Shown here in pieces: positions 10,637 through 18,237 of a stretch of DNA of 37,941 nucleotides. Numbering within the stretch: the first letter of the stretch is position 1; the number at the start of each line of letters is the position of its first letter. The stretch lies in the NCBI GenBank assembly GCA_014359355.1, contig JACIZP010000345.1, positions 1 to 37,941 on the forward strand, read 5' to 3'. The DNA is from Calditrichota bacterium. Lineage in GTDB: Bacteria; Zhuqueibacterota; Zhuqueibacteria; JANLFK01; Oleimicrobiaceae. The notes beneath the pieces were generated by a model. The model was not told where the DNA came from, made no database searches, and was given only the letters and a program-made list of their open reading frames with translations. The position numbers and the translations under genes were made by a program.

Positions 10637-11709
10637 CTGCAGCACAATCGGCAGAGGCGCTTCTCATTACCTTGGCCATCGTCTGCTGTTCGTGTGGGGA
10701 ACTCCTCGTGCCAGAGGCCGAGCCCGAACTGAACATGCAGGACTTTGAAGAGGTTTGGCAGATAGCAGACACCTACTACCCTTTCTTCGCCTTCAAGAAG
10801 GTTAATTGGGACAGTCTCCATGCGGTTTTCAAGCCAAGGGCGGCCAGCGCGCGCGGTGACGAAATCTATCCCGTGCTTTTCGAGTTGCTCCTCCCGCTCC
10901 GCGATAGCCACATCGAGGTGCAATCCGAAGCCGGCTACCCAGTGGTCAACTACCGGCCGGCAAGAGCAAGGGATGCCGAGGGGTATAGCCCGACGGTGGT
11001 ACGCTCCTATTTCGCTCAGCCGCTGCGCCTGGCGGGAGGGAAAAGACTCGAATTCGGGCTCCTTGCGCCGGACATAGGGTATCTGCGCTTCACCACGTTT
11101 GCCCCCGGGGACTGGGTGCGGGAGGTGGATTGGGCCCTCTCCTATCTGAGCGGCACGAGTGGGTTGATAGTCGACGTGCGGAACAACTCCGGAGGCAGCA
11201 GCACGAGTTATGACTACGTGCTGGCTCGCCTCATCGACCGGCCGATCGTGGAGACGTCGTACTACTGGGATGGTCGGGTGGTTTCGGGAATGGTTCAGCC
11301 GGCCACTACCCCTTACCGAGGAAACGTGGTGGTACTCATCAATGGCGCGTCGCTCAGCGCTGCCGAGACCTTTGCCGAGCTCCTCCGCCAGATGCCCTAC
11401 GTGACGGTGGTGGGCGACACCAGCGGCGGCAGTGGCGGAGATGCCCGGCTCTTCGTGCTCCCCAGCGGCAAGAGGCTCAAGCTGCCGGTCAAGTACATGC
11501 GCCGCCTGGACGGCGAAATGATCGAGTGGAATGGTGTCATCCCCGACGTCGTGGTGGAACAGACGGCGGACGATGTGACCCGGGGCAGGGATCCACAACT
11601 GGAGATGGCCATCGTGCTTCTGCGGGGCCGAAGACCTGCCGAGAAGAGCACCCGCCCAGCGCCCTCCGTGTCTCTCCGCTCTAGCGGTAATTGCCTCGCG
11701 GCCCACTGA
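10633..11709 (+). CDS. S41-family serine peptidase, probable lipoprotein
   Basis: 358 residues from the ATG that overlaps the upstream stop (ATGA). A short hydrophobic signal ends in CCSC-GE, giving a possible lipid Cys21, although the -3 residue is Cys rather than Leu. The body is a tail-specific-protease (TSPc) fold: LPLRDSHIEV places a probable catalytic His near 93, GLIVDVRNNSGGSS is the conserved strand, and INGASLSAAETFAELL places the nucleophile near Ser242. The CtpA-type lysine (GKG motif) is replaced in VVGDTSGGSGGDA, so it looks closer to the tricorn/IRBP branch, which uses His and Glu. No PDZ domain is visible. The substrate is unknown; the location is probably periplasmic or outer membrane. 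Confidence 0.85.
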   Translation: MTAAQSAEALLITLAIVCCSCGELLVPEAEPELNMQDFEEVWQIADTYYPFFAFKKVNWDSLHAVFKPRAASARGDEIYPVLFELLLPLRDSHIEVQSEAGYPVVNYRPARARDAEGYSPTVVRSYFAQPLRLAGGKRLEFGLLAPDIGYLRFTTFAPGDWVREVDWALSYLSGTSGLIVDVRNNSGGSSTSYDYVLARLIDRPIVETSYYWDGRVVSGMVQPATTPYRGNVVVLINGASLSAAETFAELLRQMPYVTVVGDTSGGSGGDARLFVLPSGKRLKLPVKYMRRLDGEMIEWNGVIPDVVVEQTADDVTRGRDPQLEMAIVLLRGRRPAEKSTRPAPSVSLRSSGNCLAAH

Positions 11710-11777
11710 CCCACAGCTCCATCCCACGTGCCCAGACGATGCCCCTGGGCCCTCTTCCCTGAAAAGGGAAAAAGACC

Positions 11778-11806
11778 TTGCATTTGTGCGGGGCTAAGCA
11801 TATATT
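11778..11806 (+). promoter_or_regulatory. Sigma-70-type promoter for the PpiD/SurA-like gene
   Basis: TTGCAT (11778-11783), 17 bases, TATATT (11801-11806), about 77 bases before the start codon. Just upstream, 11755-11770 forms a perfect hairpin TTCCCT-GAAA-AGGGAA without a T-run, of unclear role. Confidence 0.7.
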
Positions 11807-11883
11807 TCAAACGTTTTGCAGCAAGGGCCCTGGTGTCGGGGCTCACAGCGAAGGAGAAGTGACGTCGCGAAAGGGAACTGCAT

Positions 11884-13704
11884 ATGCCTGTTATGACCAA
11901 GATGCGGCAGAGCATGAAGACCATTCTCATGATCCTGGTGCTGGCCTTCCTCGCCACCATCGTCTTTGAATGGGGCATGGGTGGGCTGAAGTGCGGCACC
12001 TCTACCAGGTTCCAGCAAGGAGTGATCGCCGTGGTCAACGGCCAGGACATCACCCGCGAGCAGTACGACGCCGCCTTGGAGAATGAGCTGACCGCCTACC
12101 GCCAGCGCACCGGCCAGGACGTGGACGAATACGGCATGGAAAGCATCCGCAGCAGCGTCTGGGACCGTCTGGTGGAGAATGTGCTCTTGAGCCAGGAGGT
12201 CAAGAAGCTTGGCCTGGAGGTGACCGACGAAGAGATCAAACACCACATCTTCGAGCAGCCGCCTGACTTTGTGCGCGAGGTCGAAGTGTTCAAGGGCGAG
12301 GACGGCAACTTTGACCTGCGTCGCTACCAGGCAGCGCTGCAGGACGAACGTTTTCGGGAGTACTGGATCCAGCTGGAGCGACTCTTGCGCCTCTACCTGC
12401 CCCAGCAGAAGCTTCAGGACGCCATCACCGCCAGCGTGCGCGTCACGGACGACGAAGTGCGCCGAGAATATCAGCAGCAGAGACAGCGGGCACGCGTGAA
12501 ATACATCTTCTTCGACCCCACGGCGCACGGCCAGGAGGAGCCGGAGATCTCGCCCAAGGAAGTGCTCGAGTACTACCAAAAGCATCGCAAAGACTTTACC
12601 GAGCCGGAGAAGCGCAAGATCGATTATGTGCTTTTCAGCACGCAGGCCACTGCCGCAGACACAGCCGAGGTGTGGCGCTTGGCTGAGGAAATCCTCGCCC
12701 GGGCGCGACAAGGGGAGGACTTTGCCGACCTTGCCGAGACCTACTCCGAGGACCCGGGCACCTCGGACAAAGGGGGTGACCTGGGGTACTTCGAGCGCGA
12801 AGCTATGCTCGAGGCCTTCTCGGACGCCGCCTTTGCCGCGCCCATTGGGGCAGTGGTCGGGCCAGTGAAGACCATCCACGGCCTGCACATCATCAAGGTC
12901 GAAGATAAGAAGAAGGAAGACGGCAAAGAGAAGGTCAAAGCACGCCACATTCTGCTCAAGTTTGGGCCGCTGCGCGCCACTATCGAAAACGCCAACTACG
13001 CGGCGCGCAACTTTGCCGATCGCCTGCGCGAGGGGGAGGACTTTTACGCCCTGGCCAAGGCAGAGACTCTTGAGGTCCATCACAGCGACTTTTTCCCGGC
13101 AGGCGGATTCATCCCAGAGTTGGGACGGGATCCGCAGACCTCGCGCTTCATCTTCACCGCCCGGCAGGGCACGACCAGCGGTGCGATCCGCACAGACCGG
13201 GGCTTTGTCGTCCTTGTGGTGGCCGGCATCCAGAAGGAGCACGTTCGGCCTGTAGAGGACGTAGAACCACAAATCCGTGCCGTCCTCACCCAGGAGCGGA
13301 ACCGCGAGCGCTCCCGACGCATGTGCGAGCAAGCCTACCAAAAGGTGGCCGCGGGCATGACCCTTGAGGAGATCGCCGCCCAGGACTCGCTGGAAGTGAA
13401 GACGACGGACTGGTTCAGCATGGCCGGCTTTGTGCCGGGAGTCGGCCGCGAGCCGCAATTCCTGGGCGCAGCGTTCGGACTCGAGATAGGTAAAATCTCC
13501 AAACCCATCGAAGGGAGGCGCGGCTACTACCTCTTGCAGGTGGTCGACAGGGAAGAGTTCAACACCGCCGAGTTTGAGGCGCAGAAGCAAGTGCTCAAAC
13601 AGCAACTTCTGCAGCGCAAGCGGAACCGGGTGTTCCAGGACTGGTTGACGGATTTGAAGAAGAAGGCCTCGATCAAGGACTTTCGCGGCTACTACGGGTA
13701 TTGA
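11884..13704 (+). CDS. Periplasmic peptidyl-prolyl isomerase/chaperone (PpiD/SurA-like)
   Basis: 606-residue membrane-anchored chaperone. One transmembrane helix spans about residues 12-28 (ILMILVLAFLATIVFEW). A SurA_N-type helical domain follows (VIAVVNGQDITREQYDAALENEL through the long helices to about 200). A parvulin (PPIC) domain occupies roughly 245-345, with DFADLAETYSEDPGTSDKGGDLGYF and GPVKTIHGLHIIKVED. A second, more divergent parvulin-like module begins at KARHILLKFG and lacks parts of the signature. The architecture matches PpiD: anchored at the inner membrane and assisting folding of exported proteins. It has its own promoter and ends in a strong terminator, so it is monocistronic. 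Confidence 0.9.
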   Translation: MPVMTKMRQSMKTILMILVLAFLATIVFEWGMGGLKCGTSTRFQQGVIAVVNGQDITREQYDAALENELTAYRQRTGQDVDEYGMESIRSSVWDRLVENVLLSQEVKKLGLEVTDEEIKHHIFEQPPDFVREVEVFKGEDGNFDLRRYQAALQDERFREYWIQLERLLRLYLPQQKLQDAITASVRVTDDEVRREYQQQRQRARVKYIFFDPTAHGQEEPEISPKEVLEYYQKHRKDFTEPEKRKIDYVLFSTQATAADTAEVWRLAEEILARARQGEDFADLAETYSEDPGTSDKGGDLGYFEREAMLEAFSDAAFAAPIGAVVGPVKTIHGLHIIKVEDKKKEDGKEKVKARHILLKFGPLRATIENANYAARNFADRLREGEDFYALAKAETLEVHHSDFFPAGGFIPELGRDPQTSRFIFTARQGTTSGAIRTDRGFVVLVVAGIQKEHVRPVEDVEPQIRAVLTQERNRERSRRMCEQAYQKVAAGMTLEEIAAQDSLEVKTTDWFSMAGFVPGVGREPQFLGAAFGLEIGKISKPIEGRRGYYLLQVVDREEFNTAEFEAQKQVLKQQLLQRKRNRVFQDWLTDLKKKASIKDFRGYYGY

Positions 13705-13719
13705 GAGCCCCAGTAAGCA

Positions 13720-13757
13720 AAGAGGCCGGTGGATTTCCGCCGGCCTCTTCTTTTTTT
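13720..13757 (+). terminator. Rho-independent terminator after the PpiD-like gene
   Basis: A 13-bp stem (left arm 13720-13732, right arm 13737-13749, one T-G wobble) with loop ATTT is followed by C and seven Ts (13751-13757). It sits between two convergent genes; on the minus strand it is followed only by TTTGCTT, so it may work weakly in that direction. Confidence 0.93.
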
Positions 13758-13798
13758 GGACCAGAACAGTCGCGGTATGTGCCCGCAGAGCCAAGGGC

Positions 13799-14494
13799 TC
13801 AGAAGCGCATGTTGGCGAACTCCTCATAGAGCGCCAGCACGGCAGGCAGGTACTCCCTGGTCTCGCGCGGCAGCATGCGGTCGTCCCTTCCGCTCCTCAC
13901 CCACAGCGCTGCCCATTTCTCCCCGCCGTTGTACGCCGCCAACCCGCCGTCCACGTCATAGTACTCGATCTGGCTTGCTAAGAAGCGGGCGCCGAGCCGG
14001 ATGTTGTAGACGGGATTGAAAAGCACCTCCTCCGGCGAGCTCCAGTTGAGGCCTTCGTAGCTTGCCAGGAACATGCCAGTGGCAGGCATGATCTGCATGA
14101 GCCCCATGGCGCCGGCCGGGGAGACGATCTCCGGGTCCCAAGTGCCAGCAGTCTCGTGGGTGATGGTCGCGCACAAGAGATCGACGTCGAGATTGGTGTA
14201 CTTCAGGGTCATGTTGTAGATTTCGTTGGCGATCTCATAGCGCTGGCTCGACGGCATCTCCGGATTGTACATCTGGATGATGGCCATCACCTTCTGGATG
14301 TGGTACTGCCGGATGCTGTCGGCATTGAGCGATGCGCGCAGCTGTTGCAGGGACTGCTCCAGCTCTCGCACGCGGTGTCTGGGACCTAAGTCCAGAAGCC
14401 GGAAGAGGAGGCCGCCGGTGGCCAGCAGAGCCACGACGATCACTGCACCGACCGCCACGCGCGTACGCTTGTGGTGTGTCCTCCGATTTGCCAT
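13799..14494 (-). CDS. Membrane-anchored lytic transglycosylase (SLT family 1)
   Basis: 231 residues from the ATG at 14494, preceded by GAGAGGGAGTAG. It cleaves peptidoglycan glycan strands to 1,6-anhydromuramic products. A basic N-terminus (MANRRTHHKRTR) and one transmembrane helix at about 13-33 anchor it in the inner membrane; a short coiled coil follows (about 40-60). The SLT domain carries catalytic Glu114 in ITHETAG, the signature SPAGAMGLMQIMP (125-137), NPVYNIRLGARFLA, and AAYNGG. A longer reading from 14584 is possible but would start inside the predicted leader hairpin. The gene has its own promoter and a structured leader of about 300 bases, so post-transcriptional control is likely. 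Confidence 0.93.
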   Translation of the reverse strand: MANRRTHHKRTRVAVGAVIVVALLATGGLLFRLLDLGPRHRVRELEQSLQQLRASLNADSIRQYHIQKVMAIIQMYNPEMPSSQRYEIANEIYNMTLKYTNLDVDLLCATITHETAGTWDPEIVSPAGAMGLMQIMPATGMFLASYEGLNWSSPEEVLFNPVYNIRLGARFLASQIEYYDVDGGLAAYNGGEKWAALWVRSGRDDRMLPRETREYLPAVLALYEEFANMRF

Positions 14495-14537
14495 TCTACT
14501 CCCTCTCACACTTCTCAGGTACACACAATACACAAAA

Positions 14538-14575
14538 GGCAAGTCGCCCACCGTATGGTTGGTGGCAGACTTGCC
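14538..14575 (-). promoter_or_regulatory. Stem-loop just upstream of the transglycosylase start
   Basis: On the minus strand GGCAAGTC (14575-14568) pairs with GACTTGCC (14545-14538), enclosing an inner CCACC/GGTGG stem. TTTTGTGT follows immediately, then the ribosome site and ATG 40 bases on. It resembles an intrinsic terminator or attenuator in the leader. The perfect 8-bp outer stem is certain; function is inference. Confidence 0.65.
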
Positions 14576-14657
14576 GGTCCTCATGAGCTATCCTCACCCC
14601 CTACGCGTCCTTTCCACAAGCCTCCCACACCTCCACCATCGCAGTCGGGGCAAAAAA

Positions 14658-14726
14658 GAAACCGAGCATTGATGTGAACCGGGATTAGGGGGGTTACCGG
14701 TTTCGGAGTATCAAGCTCGGCTTCTT
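14658..14726 (-). promoter_or_regulatory. Leader RNA structural unit 2
   Basis: A 12-bp outer stem pairs 14726-14715 (AAGAAGCCGAGC) with 14667-14656 (GCTCGGTTTCTT), one G-U pair. An inner 6-bp stem AACCGG/CCGGTT (14702-14697 with 14682-14677) closes a 14-base loop holding six Cs. The 3' arm runs into a T tract (14657-14652), so this unit looks terminator-like. Its core is identical to unit 1 over 27 bases. Confidence 0.6.
14675..14701 (-). repeat. 27-base direct repeat, copy 2 (transcript order)
   Basis: Positions 14675-14701 are identical to 14750-14776 over all 27 bases, offset 75 bases. The repeat contains the apical loop and inner stem of the leader unit and includes a run of six Cs on the transcribed strand. 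Confidence 0.95.
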
Positions 14727-14730
14727 GAAT

Positions 14731-14800
14731 CGTAACCAAGCCTTGAACTTGAACCGGGATTAGGGGGGTTACCGGTATCAGGGGGTCTGGCTCGGTTACG
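14731..14800 (-). promoter_or_regulatory. Leader RNA structural unit 1
   Basis: A 12-bp outer stem pairs 14800-14789 (CGTAACCGAGCC) with 14742-14731 (GGCTTGGTTACG), one G-U pair. The inner stem ACCGG/CCGGT (14757-14753 with 14776-14772) closes the same 14-base loop as unit 2. The unit begins at the predicted transcript 5' end and is separated from unit 2 by four bases. Confidence 0.6.
14750..14776 (-). repeat. 27-base direct repeat, copy 1 (transcript order)
   Basis: Identical to 14675-14701 over 27 bases. The flanks are diverged, about 12 of 19 bases matching on one side, so the shared core is under constraint or recently duplicated. Confidence 0.95.
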
Positions 14801-14805
14801 GTGCA

Positions 14806-14834
14806 AATATACAAAACTTGGCCCCGCGTGTCAA
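14806..14834 (-). promoter_or_regulatory. Sigma-70-type promoter for the transglycosylase gene
   Basis: On the minus strand TTGACA (14834-14829), 17 bases, TATATT (14811-14806). The predicted start of transcription is near 14800, exactly where leader unit 1 begins, giving an untranslated leader of about 300 bases. Confidence 0.82.
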
Positions 14835-14869
14835 GAGTTTTTTTTCGCGAGCGCGCATTTTTTGCAGCT

Positions 14870-16177
14870 CTATTCGAGGCGAATGGTGGCCAGGGTGCGG
14901 AACTGCCCCGGAGAGATCTCCTCTCTGGCCAACCGCCGCACGTCGCGCATCCTCACGGCGATTTGCATGCGCGTCACCTGGGGGTCGCCATAGGAGCCGA
15001 CCTCCAGGAGCACTATGACAGACTCGCCCTCCGGCACGGAGCTGAGTGCTGGGCAGTACCGCCCGAGCAGGTCAACGAGCTCGTTGGCCAAGCTGCGCAT
15101 CTGCTGGTCGCGGGACTCCTTCTCTTTGCGCGCCGCCTCCGCCTTGGCTGTGCGACTCTTGGGCTTGGGGGGTTCAACTGCAGGGCCGGCGGTTGTATCC
15201 CGCGCCACAGTGTCGGCGCGAAGCCGCGCCAGGAGGCCATCGAGCGCCTTCAATTGTTGCATCTGGATTGTGTAGGCTTTCATCGCCTCGGCGTAGCCCT
15301 TCATCGCCTGTTCGAATGCACTCAGGGTGGAGTGCGGGGGCAGGCGCGAGCCGCAGACCAGCACCACACCCAAATCGGGCACGCGCAGGGCACGTGTCGC
15401 CTCGCCAAGGAGATTGCCACCCAAGGAGCTGCGCAGATGGGTATCCAGAATGTCGGCCAGAATGGCCAGCTCGGAGTCGGCTGCTTCCTCGCCCTTTTCT
15501 TCGGTGAGGCGAATGGCGCGCTGCAGCCCTACCAAGGGCGCGCTCCCCTTCCGCAGACTCGTGATGTCGGCGAAACGCGCGGAGGCGATCAGACGGCGGG
15601 TCAGGTCCTTGGACCCCTTTGAGAAGATGGACAACCCCACGGGCTGAAAGTCGACCACCACCGTTACCCGGTGCTCGGGTTGGAGGCCGGTTATGGCCCC
15701 CGCCCATCGGGAGAAAAACGCGAGCAACGCCGTTTTCACCGAGTCCACCGCCGCACGCGCGCTTGCAGGTCTACGCCGCTGGGTGACCTGGTAGTACAGA
15801 GCTGCCACGTCCGGGTACAATTTGCTCCAGGTGGATAGCGCAGCAGTGTCGGGCTGCACTGCATAGCCGGCCCTCTTGCGCAACAGCGATGGCTCGGCCT
15901 TCCGAAGGGATAACGCCGCAGTGTCGGGCTCCACAGCATAGCCAACCAGTGCGTAAGGGACGCTGAAGAGAACTCCATGGCCTTCGAGCCATATCCCTCT
16001 GGTTTGGGTGCGCGCAGAGGGCGCCTCGCCCAGCACGAGACGATCGAGAATCCGCTCCATGGCTCGGAGGTCGGTGCTGGCCGCACTTTGCGCAGTACAT
16101 GCGGGCGGCACTGCCATCTGTCCCACTGTGCCCCAGCCCACAGCAGTGATGGCGCAAAGCCACACCAATCGCTTCAT
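14870..16177 (-). CDS. Exported protein of unknown function
   Basis: 435 residues from the ATG at 16177, chosen because GAGGAG lies seven bases before it. The N-terminus is a signal peptide (KRLVWLCAITAVGWGTVG, cleavage near the Ala-rich CTAQSAAS). Two 12-residue segments, GYAVEPDTAALS (79-90) and GYAVQPDTAALS (104-115), are repeated 25 residues apart. A basic, Ala/Lys-rich segment at about 325-350 suggests a linker, followed by a C-terminal domain with regular beta-strand pattern (SVIVLLEVGSYGDPQVTRMQIAVRMRD). No family was recognised. It is last in the ECF sigma-factor operon, 62 bases after the barrel gene, and is likely periplasmic or envelope-associated. Confidence 0.75.
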   Translation of the reverse strand: MKRLVWLCAITAVGWGTVGQMAVPPACTAQSAASTDLRAMERILDRLVLGEAPSARTQTRGIWLEGHGVLFSVPYALVGYAVEPDTAALSLRKAEPSLLRKRAGYAVQPDTAALSTWSKLYPDVAALYYQVTQRRRPASARAAVDSVKTALLAFFSRWAGAITGLQPEHRVTVVVDFQPVGLSIFSKGSKDLTRRLIASARFADITSLRKGSAPLVGLQRAIRLTEEKGEEAADSELAILADILDTHLRSSLGGNLLGEATRALRVPDLGVVLVCGSRLPPHSTLSAFEQAMKGYAEAMKAYTIQMQQLKALDGLLARLRADTVARDTTAGPAVEPPKPKSRTAKAEAARKEKESRDQQMRSLANELVDLLGRYCPALSSVPEGESVIVLLEVGSYGDPQVTRMQIAVRMRDVRRLAREEISPGQFRTLATIRLE

Positions 16178-16239
16178 TTTCCATCTCCTCACGCTCATTC
16201 TGCCCCTTTTGGGCACTCAAGCCCATCTTACTGCGAGGC

Positions 16240-17532
16240 TCACATGCGAATTATGACCCCCTGCGTTTCGAAGCGGGGGTTGACAATCGTGCTGTACACC
16301 GAGCCGAAAGTGTAGCTTATGCCGAAAGAGACAAAGTAGTTGTACGAAGTCTCCAACAGACGTTGGCGCAGCAGCACCTCTTCCAGCGAGGCACCGCGGC
16401 GGGGCAACGACAACTGGTCACGCAGGAAGGTGACGTAGCCACCAGTGGTCAGCCGCAAGCCCTTAAAGACTCGTACCTCTAATGAGCCGTAGAGCTCCAC
16501 GTGATACTTCTTGACGTCGTGCAGATAGTTGGCCGCCTCGAGGCTGGTGGTCACCGATCCCCACGGGCGTTTGATAACATAGGAAGCGGTTAGGCTCTGG
16601 TCAAAAAGGTACTCCGCGGTCTTCAAGAAGATGGTCTCCTCGTGGTAGCGGCATTTTTGTGCACCCAGGGCATATTGGAACGTCATCTGGCGCTGGGTGG
16701 ATTGACTGTAGGGGAAAATGTCGAACTCGAAGGCTGGCGCCACCCGCAGCCCGAGGTCGACGTTGTCGTAGGTCGACCACCAGGCCGAGGCGCGGCCGCC
16801 CACCGACCAGTGCTCGTTGATGCTGCGCACCACCATTGCCTTTGCTCCGCCCCCTCGCTGGATGTTGACCACGGTGTAGTCGTCACCGATCTCGTAGCGG
16901 CTCTCGGAGTAGTAGTCACTGGCCGAGAGTCGGATCTTCCACGTCTCGGTGGTGCGATTGGCCGACGCGCTGGTGGATAGGTAGGAGTTCTTGTAGGATT
17001 TTTCCCCATTGCCGTAACCCCTCAGATTGATGCTGAATGTCCAATAGTTCCAGGGGTCAACCACCTTCTTCGCGACAGTGTCCGGCGGGGCAGTGTAAGA
17101 GACGGCCAGCCGGTCGAACGTCTCCGTGCGCGCCAGGTAGGGGACGAGGCCGATCGCCATGGAGCGCACCAGCCCACGGCGGATCTCGTCCTCGGTGGCC
17201 CGCTGGCTGACCACATAGCGGAGGGTATCCTCTCGTCCCGCAAAGGCACGCAGCCCAATGAAATTCAACGTGAACTCCATGCCCCCGCTGCCTGTTTCTT
17301 GAGAGGTGATGAGCACGTGCACATCGGCATCCTTGCGGTCGCGCACATGATTGACGTAGCGTAGCTCGGTGCGGAAGAAATCGTAGTCGCAGAAATAGTC
17401 AGGACAATCGATGAAGACGTTGATTGTGGCGGGGCGCTGCTCCTGAGCAAGGGCAAAATGCGGGACCACGACTGTGACGAGCACTGCTGCAGCCCATGCC
17501 AGCAACGATCCAGTCCGTTTCATCTTTGCCAT
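16240..17532 (-). CDS. Predicted outer-membrane beta-barrel protein of unknown function
   Basis: 430 residues, start fixed by AGGAGG six bases upstream. The signal peptide ends near FALAQ (about residue 29). The first mature segment has two cysteines in FIDCPDYFCDYDFFRTELRYVNHVRDRKDADVHVLIT, which looks like a soluble N-terminal module. From about residue 150 the sequence turns into amphipathic strands with aromatic girdles (NYWTFSINLRGYGNGEKSYKNSYLSTSASANR, WKIRLSASDYYSESRYEIG, YNYFVSFGISYTFGSVYSTIVNPRF), consistent with a 12- to 14-stranded barrel. I have seen such cysteine-bearing proteins only as conserved hypotheticals. It follows the anti-sigma gene by 48 bases, so it is probably controlled by the ECF sigma factor. 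Confidence 0.8.
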   Translation of the reverse strand: MAKMKRTGSLLAWAAAVLVTVVVPHFALAQEQRPATINVFIDCPDYFCDYDFFRTELRYVNHVRDRKDADVHVLITSQETGSGGMEFTLNFIGLRAFAGREDTLRYVVSQRATEDEIRRGLVRSMAIGLVPYLARTETFDRLAVSYTAPPDTVAKKVVDPWNYWTFSINLRGYGNGEKSYKNSYLSTSASANRTTETWKIRLSASDYYSESRYEIGDDYTVVNIQRGGGAKAMVVRSINEHWSVGGRASAWWSTYDNVDLGLRVAPAFEFDIFPYSQSTQRQMTFQYALGAQKCRYHEETIFLKTAEYLFDQSLTASYVIKRPWGSVTTSLEAANYLHDVKKYHVELYGSLEVRVFKGLRLTTGGYVTFLRDQLSLPRRGASLEEVLLRQRLLETSYNYFVSFGISYTFGSVYSTIVNPRFETQGVIIRM

Positions 17533-17580
17533 GGCTTGCCTCCTTGGTGTCTTGCCATCCAGCCTCGCAACGCGCTTTCC

Positions 17581-18237
17581 TCAGTCCCGCAAACCCTGCT
17601 CGTAGACAGCAAGGCGCGCCAGCTCTTCAAGGAAACGGTCTGTGCGGTCCAGCCGGGTGAGGGTGCGAATGTGCAGTTCCTCCAGTCCACGCCCCACCAG
17701 GCCAAGATCAGCTTGGCGCTGCAGCTCGACATCCCGAGCAAACTCCTGGAGGGCACGCGCAAAGTCCGCGCGCTGCCGCTGTTCGCTGGACTGCACCATG
17801 TCCTGGACTGCGGCCAGTGTGGCCCTTTGCAGGGCAAGAACCTCTTCTCGGGTGACTGCCGGGGCCGGACGCCGCCACAGGCTGGCGCTGAACTGCAAGC
17901 TGCCATCTTTGTACGAGACGGTGGTGTTGCTGACCGCAAGACCCACCAGGAGCGCTGCCAGGGCAAAGCCCACGGCCAAGCCCGCACGTTGCCAGCGGCG
18001 CAGGGAGCTCCAGGCGTCGGAGAGCAGCGGTTGTCGTGCAGCGACAAAGGTGAGACGCAGGCCTGGGTCTTGGTCCGGCCAATCAGCTAGCACCTTCGTG
18101 GTGGCCTGCAGCTTGCGCAGTGCCGTCCGACAGGCAGTACAAGCCCGTACATGCTCTTCTAGGCGACGCGCGAGCTCTTCTTCAATCTCCTCGTAGAGGT
18201 AATCTGGAATGTGCTGCTGACACTCATCACATTTCAT
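17581..18237 (-). CDS. Anti-sigma factor, zinc-binding ZAS type
   Basis: 218 residues that would hold the adjacent ECF sigma factor inactive. The N-terminal zinc-finger domain shows Cys3 and Cys6 (MKCDECQQHI) and the HxxxCxxC motif HVRACTAC (His29, Cys33, Cys36). A single transmembrane helix lies at about 86-106 (GLAVGFALAALLVGLAVS), and the periplasmic part is a long charged helical region from about 125 to 218, likely coiled coil. The start ATG overlaps the sigma gene stop by 11 bases, which gives stoichiometric, coupled translation. A longer reading from 18261 is less likely. What signal releases the sigma factor is unknown. Confidence 0.92.
   Translation of the reverse strand: MKCDECQQHIPDYLYEEIEEELARRLEEHVRACTACRTALRKLQATTKVLADWPDQDPGLRLTFVAARQPLLSDAWSSLRRWQRAGLAVGFALAALLVGLAVSNTTVSYKDGSLQFSASLWRRPAPAVTREEVLALQRATLAAVQDMVQSSEQRQRADFARALQEFARDVELQRQADLGLVGRGLEELHIRTLTRLDRTDRFLEELARLAVYEQGLRD

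Noticed and set aside
11755-11770. Hairpin after the S41 gene as a terminator
   Set aside because: A perfect 6-bp stem but no T tract on either strand, so it is not called a terminator.
11794-13827. 677-codon open frame antisense to the PpiD-like gene
   Set aside because: It is a GC-rich mirror of a clear PPIC chaperone gene with its own promoter and terminator, and shows no recognisable domains.
14581-14814. Minus-strand reading frame with a repeated TPLIPV peptide and CPDC motif
   Set aside because: Its TTG start lies inside the -10 box of the predicted promoter, upstream of the transcript, and its peptide repeat is explained by the 75-base nucleotide repeat of the leader structure.
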